A stretch of 64,000 nucleotides of DNA from Helianthus annuus (lineage: Eukaryota; Streptophyta; Magnoliopsida; Asterales; Asteraceae): positions 169,833,398 through 169,897,397 of the forward strand of contig NC_035437.2 of assembly GCF_002127325.2 (NCBI RefSeq), written 5' to 3'. Shown one piece after another: positions 13,501 to 25,500 of the stretch (positions within the stretch are counted from its first letter, which is position 1; every line of letters starts with the position of its first letter). The notes beneath the pieces were generated by a model. That model saw nothing but the letters and a program-made list of their open reading frames with translations, searched no databases and had not been told where the DNA came from. The translations under genes and the position numbers were made by a program.

Positions 13501-13624
13501 TCTGAGCCTTCCAGAAAGAGGTGATGCCAACCATAGCACCACTCTTGTCGCCTTGAACTTCGAGAGGTTCTTGACCCGAAAGAGGAATGCGAACAATCTT
13601 TTCTTTGCATAGGATTTCTGCTGG
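10505..13624 (-). CDS. Pol polyprotein of the first chromovirus (protease missing)
   Basis: An uninterrupted frame of 1009 codons runs from 13534 to 10505, and the frame is open back to a stop near 13622. It contains reverse transcriptase with the active site FIDDILIY at about residue 225, RNase H ([25 protein letters not shown]), and integrase with its HHCC finger (ends CLTCARVK) and D,D,E residues (SMDF, SDRDARF, QSERTIQ). It ends with a chromodomain-like tail [19 protein letters not shown]. Upstream, only the last protease residues remain ([25 protein letters not shown] text). The DSG active site is gone. In intact relatives this frame is fused to gag and protease, so no independent start is claimed. 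Confidence 0.88.
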   Translation of the reverse strand, partial: PAEILCKEKIVRIPLSGQEPLEVQGDKSGAMVGITSFWKAQKCLRKGHTAILALVTDTSAKEKKLEDIPVVRDFPQVFPEDLPGLPPHRQAEFQIELAPGAAPIARAPYRLAPTELEELSKQLQELLEKGFIRPSSSPWGAPVLFVKKKDGTFRMCTDYRELNKVTVKNRYPLPRIDDLFDQLQGSCYYSKIDLRSGYHQLRVRDEDVSKTAFRTRYGHYEFLVMPFGLTNAPAVFMDLMNRVCKPYLDKFVIVFIDDILIYSKSQEEHEQHLRLNLELLRKEQLYAKFSKCDFWLREVHFLGHVVNKDGIHVDPSKVDSIRNWPAPRTPTEIRQFLGLAGYYRRFIKDFSKIAQPLTMLTQEGVVYRWGSTQETAFQYLKDRLCSAPILSLPEGTDDFVVYCDASIQGLGCVLMQGDKVIAYASRQLKVHERNYTTRDLELGAVVFALKIWRHYLYGTRCTIYTDHRSLEHILKQKDLNMRQRRWVELLNDYECAIKYHPGKANVVADALSRKDTLPKRVRALQLTIQSSLPAQIRAAQLEALKPENVKAEALRGSRQRMEQREDGAYYVTGRIWVPLYGGLRELVMDEAHKSRYSVHPGSDKMYHDISTTYWWPSMKAHIATYVGKCLTCARVKVEYQKPAGLLQQPKIPQWKWEEISMDFVTGLPRSQRGNDTIWVIVDRLTKSAHFLPIKETDKFSTLADVYLKEVVSRHGVPTSIISDRDARFTSELWQAMHKSFGSRLDMSTAYHPQTDGQSERTIQTLEDMLRACVIDFGNGWEKHLPLVEFSYNNSYHTSIQAAPFEALYGRKCRSPLCWAEVGDSQITGPEIVVDATEKIAQIRQHMAAARDRQKAYADKRRKPLEFEVGDRVLLKVSPWKGVVRFGKRGKLNPRYVGPFEIIEKVGKVAYKLNLPAELGAVHNVFHVSNLKKCLSDENLIIPFKELTIDERLQFVEEPVEITDRDVKVLKHKRIPLVRVRWNSKRGPEYTWEREDRMTEKYPHLFGNQATTTEAEATTSEFRDEIPDQRGEDVTPQENQ

Positions 13625-14549
13625 CTGTTACTGCCGGCGATTCCGATTTGCAGGTTGTGGACTCCTGAATCCTTAGCTTCTGCTGTGCTCTGGCGATCAC
13701 TATTCTTGTGCTGCTGTTGTGCTTGAGACCGAACGGTAGCTGAACCCTTGCTGGAATACCCATCCCATTTCCGCTTGTTGTCACTAGGAGTAGCGGGAGT
13801 AGCAGAAGTGGTAGCGGTAGTAATAGCGCTGATACAACTAGGCAGCATGTTCTGTTCCACTGCCTGATCCGTGAGGCGATGAGCAAGACACTGAATGTCT
13901 TGGATTTTGTCGAGGTTAGCCGATGTAGCATGGCTCTGAATCTCTGAGGCTAGACCCTTGAGGTACAATTCGATACGCTTGTTTGGAGGGTCCACCATGG
14001 TTGGACACAAGATGGCCAGTTCGTTCTGTCGTTTCGTATGAGCTTCAATTTCTGACCCCGTCATTTTCAAATGGTAAGGCTCCACTTCCAACTTGTGGAT
14101 GTCATCACGCGTGTAGTATTCCCTTTTAATGCGTTCTTTGAATTCGTTTCAGGGGGGTGGCGTTAGCAGCTGCCAACCCTAGTATCTGTATTTGCGCGTT
14201 CCACCTGGTTAGCGCGATTCCTACCAAAGTACCAGTGGCGTACTTGACCCTGCGAGCCTCAGGGCGTGCACACATGAAGTTCTTGAATGTGCCACTGAAT
14301 GTGCTTGGACGACAGTCCATGATGTTCTGGAATGTGCAGAGAGGTTGATGTGCGTTCTGACCCGTTGCGCGAGAAAGATGGGTCAAGATTAAGCGCGGGA
14401 GTTGGGTCACGAGAGTAGGATCTAACATCCTAGGATAGGTCTGGAATAGCAGGTTATACCTCCTGCTTGTGCGGCTGCAAGTGCCGCAGTAACTTTTCGT
14501 TAATGAGAGCCGTCAACTGGGCTTGAGTCATGTCAACACATCCAGACAT
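13530..14549 (-). pseudogene. gag remnant of the first chromovirus
   Basis: A start MSGCVDMTQAQLTALINEK lies at 14549. The following text is split over three frames by small deletions. Recognisable pieces include GQNAHQPLCTFQN (minus, about 14350) and the capsid stretch KRIELYLKGLASEIQSHATS in the frame 14091-13333. The CCHC zinc knuckle expected after the KRKWD region is absent, and the frame passes straight into protease-end text, so a deletion has joined late gag to late protease. The product would not be a functional Gag. Confidence 0.75.
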
Positions 14550-14854
14550 GATCGAACAGTAAAGGTAGCGTAAGTATGAATGGTTCGCGAGTAGTGCGAT
14601 GACAGAAGAGTGTAAGCACGTAAGTGTTCTTAAGCAATAACAAGTTGTGAGCAAGGTAATGTGAGCATACTACGAGTAAAGTTCTATGCAATTCTAGCAT
14701 GTAGGCAATAAACATAAACCTTATTACCTAGGATGTCGAGTCTTGCACGTGGAGCGAAGCGTCGTTGTGGATCGTTGAGAGCACTGTTCTGGTTATAGTC
14801 TGGTTTTAATAAAAACGTTTTCCCCATATTAAAACCAAGTTCTCTATAACCAAT

Positions 14855-14867
14855 GGCTCTGATACCA
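14855..14867 (-). other. Primer binding site, first chromovirus
   Basis: The minus strand reads TGGTATCAGAGCC, the standard complement to the 3' end of initiator methionine tRNA. It lies 3 bases from the 5' LTR border at 14871 and fixes the element orientation as minus. Confidence 0.9.
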
Positions 14868-14870
14868 ATC

Positions 14871-17260
14871 TGTCACACCCCCAAAATCCCACACGCGGAG
14901 TACCACCGCTTGGAGGCGTGACTGACCAGGATCAAGCCACCAATTATATCAAACATAGCATTTAATAATAATCAAAGACATAATTGGTGTTCAAAACCAA
15001 ACACTGTTTAAGTAGCGGAAGCATTAAATGTAAAACCCAAAACATAAGTATCAATGTGTGAATGTAAAAGTGTTTAATAAGCATTCACGAGTTCTTGACC
15101 ACAACGACCCGCTTCTCCTCTGGTGCAAGCTCCAAGTATACCTAAGGTCCTGCAAGGCATGCAGCAGATAATCAACAAACTAGTTGAGCGAGTTCACAGA
15201 AAGTAAGTTCATAATGTAATGCATAAGAATGGCTAGTGGGGGCTTCCCATACTAGTGTGTACTAAAGGTGGGGGCTTCCCATGTTCATCCTGGTTAATGA
15301 GGGCTTCTCATTAACGGTACTTACTAGACTAACTTCCGACCATGTGTTCTTCTTTACCGAGAACAGGAAAACGTACAGGGTCACGTAGGCTTTACGTGAC
15401 GTGCCCTTCCCCGAGGACAGTGGTACGCGAGGGGCTACGTAGGCTTTACGCAGCGTGGCCTTCCGACCTGGAAGCCAGTGAATGGTATTGGGTTACGTAG
15501 GCTTTACGTAACGTGTCCTTCCCGACCCGGGAGACATATGGCAACTATACTGGGTTACGTAGGCTTTACGTAACGTGTCCTGACTAACCTGAGGACGATG
15601 GTCTATAGTCTGGTATATGCGTAAGTACGAGTAATCATTCCACATTCATCATATCCAACCCAATTCCCAACCCGGGAATCCCATGCCTTGGCTGTGTGAA
15701 CTCACCTTGGTTTGCTCGGCAGATACACAAAGAGTACGAGTAAGCAAGTAATGGTCAACCACGTCCTATCATGGTTATTATGCAAGTCAGGTTCAGTGTT
15801 CAAGTAGTGCACGTAACCAATCAAAGCAAGTACGTATGCACGTAAACAATCAAGAGCATACACTTGTGCGATTCATTATATGTTTCCCAAACAATACCCG
15901 GCCCAATCAATAACCCATTCAGTAAGCGGCCCAAAGATAACAATTTAGACATGAAGGTTTCGGCCCAATAAATCAACAGGCAATGTCTTGTGCGATTGGC
16001 CTAGGCCCAACTATAAACGGCCCATTGTGTTGTGTGATTCAGCTAGCATAAGCAGCCCAAACATATGGTACGTAGTGGACTTGTGCGATCCGATCAGTTG
16101 GGCTGCCCGGCCCAACTATAACCTACGGCCCAATGTACACATAGTAACGTTGTGCGATCCAGCTGTTTTTGTGCGATTCAGCTGGGTTGTGCGATCCAAT
16201 ACCCTTGTGCGAGTGGGCTGGATTGTGGGACAAGCTTTTGGGCTTGTCCGGCCCAACAGTTAGGCTAACCCAACAACTTGTGCGATCTGTCACCTCTTGT
16301 GCGACTGAGGTCACATTGTACGGCTGGGACCTGTTGTGCGTGTGATCTTGTGTGATTCAGATCAGTTGTGCGATCGGGCCAGCTTGTGCGTGTGGTCCAT
16401 TTGTGCGATCAGTTAAATCATCCCATTAATCAAGCAAATTCGGTTACAATCAATAACTATTTCCAAATTTATCTAACTCAATCAACACAATTACAACAAC
16501 TCGTTTAGCAAGATATCGATCAAACAAGATATTCTATCAAGCATCCTCATGAACCCTAATAATCGTATGAACAATCTCTAACAATTTATATGAACATATG
16601 GCCTAGAACATCAACCAATCCGATTACATGAGCATACATATATGACCGATATCAAAACACCATTAAGCATCAAACGATTAACAGAACTATTAACATGAAT
16701 CCGTTCTACACATCACAACCGATTACCATATATCCTTACTTCCGATTTTTGTGTTAAGATCATGAGGTATATTCACATATAAAGACTAGCCTAGATCGAT
16801 CAACAACCATCATGTAACATCATATGAGTGCATATCACATACAATCAATTAGTAACAAGCAACATACACTAACCGGTTGGAAATCAAGAGAGAGGCGATG
16901 ATCCTCTTGTGCCTTGTGTCGTCGGGTTCTAAGCAGCCGAGAGAGAGAGGGTTTAGGGTTGTGTGTGTTTTTGTGTTGGTAACAAATGAGAAAAAGGATC
17001 AAGTCCCTAATTGTTTACACGGTTAGAGAGAGGGGCCGGTTCTACCTTGGGCCGTCCTTGGGCCCAATCAAATGATATGGCCCAATGGCCTTGTGTGAAT
17101 GATGTGAGCTTGTACGGTTCGATCGTTAAATACATACATACATTCAATATAACGCAACACATTGCACATTTTCACAAAGTTCATGCAACATTTATTAATT
17201 CCAAATATCGTATAGACACGTAACGTTACACAAAACGAGTCTAAAGTTCGAGTTGTCACA
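14871..17260 (-). repeat. 5' LTR of the first chromovirus
   Basis: This is the second 2390-bp LTR, offset by exactly 6832 bp from the first, with the same length, ends and internal arrays. No substitution was noticed in the stretches compared. Frames such as 15988-16263 are the same as 9156-9431. Confidence 0.93.
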
Positions 17261-18103
17261 GTTAACGTGGCGAAGTTTGATAAAGATGGTTCGAGATTAG
17301 GAAGTCGCCTTAAGTCAGTTTGGGAATGTAAGATACAGGAGGAAAGAAAGAAGTCCACAACCTTTTTTATTTCCAATCTGCCAGACTGGTGTGACAATTT
17401 TAGGTTGTGGGATGCCTTTAGGCAGTTCCAGAATCTCACACATGCGACAGTTCCAGGGAAGAAGGATACCAGAGGTCAAAAGTTTAGATTCATTCGCCTT
17501 GCCAACATCGTTAGGACCGAAGATTGGATCTTAAAACTATCGAAGACTTCCATCAATGGTGCCAAGTTGGGGGTTAACGTGGCGAAGTTTGATAAAGATG
17601 GTTCGAGATTAGGAACCCGCCTTAAGTTAGTTTGGGAACGTAAGATAGAGGAGGAAAGAAAGAAGTCCACAACCTTTTTTATTTCCAATCTACCAGACTG
17701 GTGTAACAATTTTAGGTTGTGGGATGCCTTTAGGCAGTTCTAGAATCTCATAGATGCGATAGTTCCAGGGAAGAATGATACAGAGGTTAGAAGTTTGGAT
17801 TCATTCGCCTTGCCAACATCGTTAGGACCAAAGATTGGATCTTAGAACTATCAAAGATTTCCATCGATGGTGCCAAGTTGGGGGTTAACGTGGCGAAGTT
17901 TGATAAAGATGGTTCGAGATTAGGAACCCGCCTTAAGTCAGTTTGGGAACGTAAGATAGAGGAGGAAAGAAAAAAGTCTACAACCTTATTTATTTCCGAT
18001 CTGCCAGACTGGTGTGACAGTTTTAGGTTGTGGGATGCCTTTAGGCAGTTCCAGAATCTCACAGATGCGACAGTTCTAGGGAAGAAGGATACCAGAGGTC
18101 AGA
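17261..18103 (+). pseudogene. Tandem array of 312-bp RRM units (right part)
   Basis: Units start with GTTAACGTGGCGAAGTTTGA at 17261, 17573 and 17884 (spacing 312 and 311 bp). Each encodes about 104 residues: AKFDKDGSRLG, a basic KIEEERKKS linker, then FFISNLPDWC...FGFIRLAN, an RNA-recognition motif with RNP-like cores. The 312-bp period keeps frame, so the first unit and a half read through (17267-17743). The second has a 1-bp loss and a stop (TTCTAG), and the third is cut at 18103 by another LTR fragment. Together with 7797-8038 there were at least 3.5 units. Whether the source was a host gene or a LINE-associated ORF cannot be told. Confidence 0.65.
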
Positions 18104-19185
18104 TATCACAACCCCCTACCCTACTCTGGGCGGGAGCCGTGAGCAGATACAAGGGGTACCAGTGTTTATTGAATTTATCGCAACGGAAATTTATTAGGAC
18201 CGGGTGTCAGGAAAAAATATCAGAGTTTTCAAAACACCTTCGTTTCCATTTCATAAACTGTGGGATGAAACCCATATATACATAAAGGATTTTCACCAGG
18301 ATAAACCCTTGATTACAAAACACGTTTTATTCAGTTTTACATAGCCATTTATTTAAGTTTGAGTGCCTTATAGCACTTTTCCTTCTCTTCACAATAAATC
18401 ACCTTAAACGCGTTTTAAGAACATTTGATCAGCGAATAATACTGGTGAGTTCATTTAATTCGTATAAAACACACAGTATTTGTAATTACAACATTAATAG
18501 ATATTATATTTGTTTATATCTTTCAATTACTCACAATACTTTTCACTCATCCATTTCGGTGACTGTGGTCATATTACTATTGGTTAACACTTTGTCAAAT
18601 AGTAAAGCTTATCAAGTAATGTATACAAAACCCCACATACCGGCTGTAATTTCAGAATACAAAGACTTAATCACTGTAAATACAACTACAAAACATTTAG
18701 GGTTTTGAAAGCATTTTGATAAAAGAGAATGACTCACATTGTAGATTTAGGGTTTTCAGTAACAGCCTTCTGGTCTAAGTCTTGGGTTCTTAATTAAGCA
18801 CATAATGTAACACGTATTAGTGTATTTACCCAACTCAAACTTTAACGATAATCACATGATCAAAACCACAATGTAGGTGATGAAGTATAGCCTTATTCAG
18901 ACAACATTTAAACATCCATTGATTTGGTTTCAGATCGATCAGACAGGGTATCATACCAGTGATTCGGGTTAGCACGCTGATTACGGAGCAAAGTTTTAGA
19001 GCTTCAGGTATTATAGCAGAGTTACGAGAGAAAGAAAAGAAATTGAGCAATCTGAAATGTGAAATTCTCGTCCCTTATAATCTTATATAGCTGAACCTCT
19101 GCCTCGTCGCGTCGCACGACCAGTTTCTGGTTTCACCTTCGCGTAGCGCGAAGGGGTTAGCTAGGGCATAGGTGGCATGAGTCAC
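18104..19185. repeat. LTR fragment of a third retrotransposon family, left part
   Basis: It starts TATCACAACCCCCTACCC, close to the TGTCACAACCCC beginnings of gypsy LTRs, and contains a TATA-like AATCTTATATAGC near 19079 and CpG-rich text such as GTCGCGTCGCACGACC (19110). It has no coding capacity. It is interrupted at 19185 by the second chromovirus and continues at 32433 (GTCACCACGTAGGC...). The far end and any partner LTR were not found, so it may be a solo or truncated LTR. Confidence 0.5.
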
Positions 19186-22100
19186 TGTCACACCCCGATT
19201 TCCACATGTTTCACCGGTGGGCCCGGTGGGGGATTAGCGTGACGTAGTTGGCAACAATATAGTCAAACCACAATATTTAAATGCACAGCGGAAGCATAAA
19301 GATAAATTATATTTCAACCACTGATTGTAATATCCAAGTATCACGAGTAGTCGAAACAAATCCACAGGGGATCAAAATAAGATATAAAATATTGTTCAAC
19401 AGATATTGGCATCCCAAGCTTGCGAGACTCTAACGATGCTAAGGAGTGGCCAGCCTATTACGAGTAGAACCTGCATTAATCTTTTTGGGGAAAATACGTC
19501 AGTTTACACTGGTAAATACATTCAACCGACACTTTTGTAAAATGTTTAATAAAATTGATTTGAATGCCCAAGGCACAAACTCTTTATAACTTAGGATAAT
19601 TTATAATTAAATCTTGTAAAAGAATTACATGTTTACTATGCGTTCGGTCGTCCGGGTCGTGCCGGGTTAAAGGTTAATAGACACGCCACAAAGCATAAAG
19701 CCGTGGCGGGAAAACCAATGGTTATACCTTTATTAATATAGACACATTGTCGGGTGTACGCCTACACCCGCGTGTCGAAGTCGTGGCCATTTCGTAAAAT
19801 GATGCCAAGGATATCCGGGACATGGTCATTAAGCTCCCAAAGGCGTAAAGCCAACAAAACGTATTTAAACGGGCCGATTAAATTATTCAATTAACCACCA
19901 TATGATGGAAGATTTAATGCCCGACCAAGCGGTAATTTATATACCGTAACCCAAGCCCGTATAGGGAAGATAAGTTAAAAGTATTTACCTGAGCAAGTAA
20001 TATCCTTAATAAACAAATGCAAGTTTCTTTTACTGGTCTCCTACTCTGGAACGAAGGTTTAAACAACCTATTAGAATCCTAACGGGTCTTTAATTTAGCC
20101 TTAGCTTAGACCGGTCAGTTTCAAAGGATAATTACGGTTTAATCGTGTGAAAGGCGGAAACCGGGAATGGAATGTGATTCGGACCCAACAAGTTTGAAGA
20201 CTTGTTTTATATGGGTAATATAACCACACTCTGGATTTTGAGGTCAAAACAATAAGGTTTGACCCGTTTCGGCTAGTTTATGTAAACTAGTTACATAAAC
20301 CGAACCGTGCGCGCAAAAGGCGTAACGGGTAACCGTAAGAGTCCTACACAGGTTTCCTAAGTCAATATGCTCTAAAGAGGTTGTGGTATCAGTAGGATAC
20401 CTTCCATAATGCCCGTGACGAGTTTAAATCCATTATATGCCCCGAACGGGTATTTCGGTCATTTTAAAGATTATAAAAGAGGGTTTTGAGTTCTGCATGA
20501 AATCTGAGTTTTCCGAACAGTTTATAAAGTCTAAAATACTCTATTTATTATTTAAAATCAGTAGCAACTGGAATCGGGTCAAAATACCATGTAGAACTCA
20601 AGTTATGCTCGAAAAGGGTACATTCGGTATTTACCGAACCGATGCCATAACCGCAGGTTATGAGCAGGTTAAAAATAATTAAAAATCTTTAAAAATTCCA
20701 AAATATTATTTTACATCAGTGTGTAAAAGGTTTGGTGCCGAAATTTGGGTTTAGATAGGCTTTATGCTAAATGCGCCGTTTAATTACTAAAGTTTCTATA
20801 ATTGCGCTATTTAGCATAACTCCTATTCTAGACCTCGGATTGACGTGAAATTTTAGGGACATGCTTAGAAATCAGTAACTAAGGTTATTGTCCTTTCACG
20901 TATTCAAAATTCTCGTTTTAAAGTAAAAAGGGCGTTACGGTCAACTTTTAAGCATTTAACGGAAATGTGCTAAAGACTCGGACAAACAACGAACCGGTCA
21001 GAGAGGGTTATACCATCATGTAACCTGGTCCTAAGAGAGTCCTAAGGCATATCTAAATCATACCTTAACGGGTCAGAACTGAAGTCAAAGCAAAAGTCAA
21101 AGTTTTGCGACTTTCGGTTCCGAACGGGGTCTAAACAGTAAATGGTCGGATCAAACAAGCTTAGACTAGTTAATATACTTATTATCATGTTATATGAGTG
21201 TTAAAACAGGTTACACGCTATCTACATTACTAATTATGCATAAAATCGCAAAATAGCATTCTGTTGACTTTTTCTAAGCAAGTTTGACTCGACATTCGGA
21301 CTAGTTATAGTGGGAATCAAAGGGTGCCCTTTTTGGGGTTTAAAGCCCACATGATTACCAACATATAACTACCTTTGATTCGACAAACCACTGGACCATT
21401 TGTGATTTATCGCTAAGTCAATCGTTAATTACGACGGATTGACTTTTAAGCTGTAACTATGAAAAACTAAACCACAAAGGGTTAGGCAAACTTACAGAAG
21501 CTTGGTACACGACCAGAGATGATAGAAGAGTGTTCTTGAGCTCCAGAAGTGATCAAGAAAACAGGTTTGAGGTGTGGTTACAATGTGCACAACTTATGGC
21601 CTTTTATAGTGAACTTTGGAGCATTAGATCATTACAACAAGGCCTATAATTGATCATGGATGTTCAAAAACTGTCCCTGAGTGTTAGGGGACGTGTAGGG
21701 GGCGCCCATGCTGCCATAATTGCATTCAAGGTCGGTTAAAACAGCAAACATTGAACCTGTGCACGTTTTCTGCAACTGGGGCCTTGACGCGGCCCGCGTT
21801 AAGGATCAGGCTACCCTTACGCGGGTCGCCTGGATCCTATTGTCAGTAAACGAATCTGCACTGCCCGCGCGGCCCGCGTAAGCTTCTTTGTTTCATCGAC
21901 GCGGCCCGCCTGAGGCCTGTATTTCAAGATTTTCAAATCTTTTGCCATTATTGCCCTGGCCTTTCGGTTTCGAAGGGGTAACTTTGTGATTTGGGCCTCG
22001 ATTATTTGCGTATAAGGGCCTCGGAACTTCTACTCAACATATTAACCCTTGGTTAATTTATTATTACCCGAAAAGTCTTATCTTTCAATGTTTGACGCTT

Positions 22101-22514
22101 TTAACCCTTTTTAACGAATTCGATCATAACTTTCTCGTTTCGAATCGGAACTTCGCGAGATTTAAATCACGCATTCTAGTGAGTATAATTTATCATTACA
22201 AAGCCTCAGGTATGCTCAAAGGTCACTCAGAGGTATAACTTAAACATGTTGACACATTTGGCCCCTGTAGTTTGTAATTCCTCACTTTCTTCCACAATTT
22301 GTTCCGTACGATCCATGATTCATTCGTTTGAAGGTACGAACATCATTTAGGGCTACTGTACAGTATATTTATCCCTCGTTGACATTTTTAACCCTCGAAT
22401 TTACATACTTTCAATGTTTGTCAACTTTGGTCCTTTAATTAGTATTCAATACCACGTGTATACTTATGACACGTGTCACTACATTATTGGACGCAAAAAT
22501 TTCGAGGTGTTACA
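19186..22514 (-). repeat. 3' LTR of the second chromovirus
   Basis: This is a 3329-bp LTR from TGTCACACCCCGATTTCC to CGAGGTGTTACA. It includes a cluster of GCGGCCCGC-containing motifs at 21786-21910 and a 65-residue ORF near 20437 that is not a gene. It is the longer of the two LTRs; the other lacks roughly 19827-20191. Confidence 0.92.
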
Positions 22515-22531
22515 TCCTCACCCCCTTAAAA
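22515..22531 (-). other. Polypurine tract, second chromovirus
   Basis: The minus strand reads AAGGGGGTGAGGA directly before the 3' LTR border at 22514. This is the plus-strand priming site for reverse transcription, recognised by composition and position. Confidence 0.8.
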
Positions 22532-22550
22532 GAAATCTCGACCTCGAGAT

Positions 22551-25500
22551 TTATTGAAATAGATGAGGGTACTTCTCTTTCATCGTGGACTCTACCTCCC
22601 ACGTGTACTCGGGACCTCTACGGGCATCCCATTTTACCTTTACTATTGGTATATACTTCCTGCGAAGCTTCTTAACCTGTCGATCCTCGATCGACACAGG
22701 TTTCTCAACGAATTTTAAGCTCTCGTCGATGTGTACATCTGTATGCGGTATAACCAGTGATTCGTCAGCGAAACACTTCTTCAGGTTACAGGTGTGGAAC
22801 ACATTGTGGATACCACTAAGCTCTTCCGGTAAGTTTAATTTGTAGGCAACCGATCCGACACGTTCGATTACCTCGAAAGGTCCAATATATCTCGGGCTTA
22901 GTTTGCCTTTCTTACCGAATCGCATCACCCCCTTCCAGGGTGATACCTTAAGCAAAACCTTGTCGCCTACTTCGAAATTGAAAGGCTTACGCTTCAGATC
23001 TGCGTAGCTTTTCTGCCTGTCTCGGGCAGCTTTCAATCGATCGCGAATTTGGACAGTCTTGTCCGTTGTCTCAAATATTATATCAGGTCCTGTCATCTGG
23101 ACATCTCCAACTTCTGCCCAACAAATGGGCGTTCTACACTTTCTACCATATAGAGCTTCGAAAGGTGCAGCCTTAATACTGGTATGGTAGCTGTTGTTAT
23201 AGGAGAATTCAACCAAGGGTAGGTGGTTATCCCAACTGCCACCTAAGTCGATTGCACATGCACGAAGCATGTCTTCTAATGTTTGGATTGTACGCTCACT
23301 CTGTCCATCTGTCTGAGGGTGGTAAGCCGTACTGAAATTCAAACATGTACCCAAAGATTGCTGGAAGCTCATCCAAAAGTGTGACGTGTATCTGGTATCT
23401 CTATCAGAGATGATAGACACAGGCACGCCATGAAGGGCGACAATCTTGTCTACAAACAACTGGGCTAATATATCGGAGCTATGAGTCTCCTTTATGGGTA
23501 GGAAATGTGCTGACTTGGTCAGTCTATCCACCATCACCCATATTGTATCGTTTCCCTTCTTTGTCTTTGGTAACTTGGTGATGAAATCCATCGTTACCAT
23601 TTCCCATTTCCACTCCGGAAGCTCAGGCTGTTGTAGCAAGCCTGACGGTTTTTGATGTTCAGCCTTTACTTGCGCACAAGTCAAGCACTTTGCTACATAG
23701 GTGGCTATAGACTTCTTCAAGCCTATCCACCAGAAATTTGCCTTCAAGTCCTGGTACATCTTATCAGCACCAGGATGAACGGAATATCGGGAACTGTGGG
23801 CTTCCTGAAGAATAACGTCACGAAGACCTCCATAAACAGGAACCCATATCCTCCCATTCAATCTCAGAATTCCGTCTTTGCCATAAGATAACTGCTCTTC
23901 GGTTACCCCTAGCTTTTCGTTTGGATAGTTAGCTTCTAACACAGCTTCCTTCTGTGCAGCTAACAATCGTTCATTCAGACTGTTCTTGATTTCAATGCTC
24001 TTGGCATTGATCCTTATCGGTTTCACTCTTTCTTTCCTGCTCAAGGCATCTGCGACTACATTGGCCTTGCCTGGATGGTATCTTATTTCACAGTCATAGT
24101 CATTCAGAGTTTCCATCCAACGTCGCTGCCTCATATTCAGATCTTTCTGATTGAACAGATGCTGAAGGCTTTTGTGATCAGAATAGATCACAAATTTAAT
24201 GCCATAAAGGTAATGCCTCCAAAGCTTTAGTGCAAATACAACGGCACCCAACTCCAAGTCATGGGTGGTGTAGTTCTTTTCATGCACTTTCAATTGTCGC
24301 GAAGCATAGGTAATCACCTTGCCCCTCTGCATAAGCACACAACCCATACCGGTGTGCGATGCATCACAATATACGACAAATTCTTCCATTCCTTCCGGCA
24401 ATGTCAACACTGGAGCATTGCTCAGCTTTTGCTTGAGAATGTCAAAAGCTTCTTGCTGCTTAGGGCCCCAATTGAACTTTATATTCTTCCTAGTCAAGGA
24501 AGTTAGGGGTGCAGCAATTCTTGAAAAGTTTTCGATGAAGCGTCTGTAGTATCCTGCCAGACCTAGGAAACTGCGAATCTCCGTAGGTGTTTTCGGCTCC
24601 TGCCAACTCATGACGGCTTCAACTTTAGCAGGATCCACCTGGATACCACGCTCGCTGACTACATGTCCAAGGAACTGGACTTCTCGTAGCCAAAATTCAC
24701 ATTTAGAGAATTTGACATAAAGCTTTTCTTGATGAAGCAGTTTGAGAATACATCGGAGATGCTTCTCATGGTCAGCTTGACTTTTTGAATAGATGAGGAT
24801 GTCATCGATGAAGACAATGACAAATTTATCTAAATAGGGCTTACAAACGCGATTCATGAGATCCATGAATGCGGCAGGCGCATTAATGAGCCCGAAAGGC
24901 ATCACTAGGAACTCGAAATGACCATAACGAGTCCTAAACGCAGTTTTATGCACATCTTCGTCCTTGACCTTTAATTGATGGTAGCCTGATCGCAGGTCAA
25001 TCTTGGAGATGTAGCTCGCTCCTTGCAACTGATAGAACAGGTCGTCGATTCTAGGCAAAGGATACCTATTCTTGATTGTAACTTTGTTCAGCTCACGGTA
25101 ATCAATGCATAGACGCATCGAACCATCTTTCTTCTTGACGAACAGGATTGGCGCTCCCCAAGGAGACGAACTTGGTCTAACAAAACCTTTGGCTAGTAGA
25201 TCGTCTAGCTGCGTCCTTAATTCTTTCATTTCCGTGGGTGCCAATCTATAAGGCGCTCTCGCGATAGGCGCTGCTCCTGGAATGATGTCGATACTGAACT
25301 CCACTTGCCTGTCTGGTGGCAAACCAGGCAGTTCTTCTGGAAAAACTTCAAGATAATCAGAGATGACTGGGATGTCTTCGATCTTGGGTTTCTCCTCCCC
25401 AATAGTCACCTGTGCCATATAAATGACACATCCTTTCTTCAAACATCTGGATGCCTTTAGCATAGATACATGTGCAGGCAATCCATGTCGAGTATCTCCC

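Larger units (their letters stand above)
8034..17265 (-). mobile_element. Ty3/gypsy chromovirus (Tekay-like), 9.2 kb, with TSD GTTAA
   Basis: This is a complete-looking LTR retrotransposon at 8039-17260 with two 2390-bp LTRs and a 5-bp target duplication GTTAA (8034-8038 and 17261-17265). In element orientation the order is LTR 14871-17260, PBS, degraded gag, pol, PPT, LTR 8039-10428. I noticed no mismatch between the two LTRs, and frames within them translate identically, which points to a recent insertion. The internal part is defective: gag is deleted in places and the protease and zinc knuckle are missing, while pol from RT to chromodomain is open. It would therefore need proteins from a relative. 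Confidence 0.92.

Noticed and set aside
18104..19185. A gene in the stretch after the RRM array
   Set aside because: Frames are short and the sequence has LTR-like features; it continues across the second chromovirus insertion as non-coding DNA.
20437..20682. 81-codon plus-strand frame, repeated at 30416-30601
   Set aside because: It lies in the LTRs of the second chromovirus, is not conserved at the protein level, and is absent as an open frame in the solo LTR.
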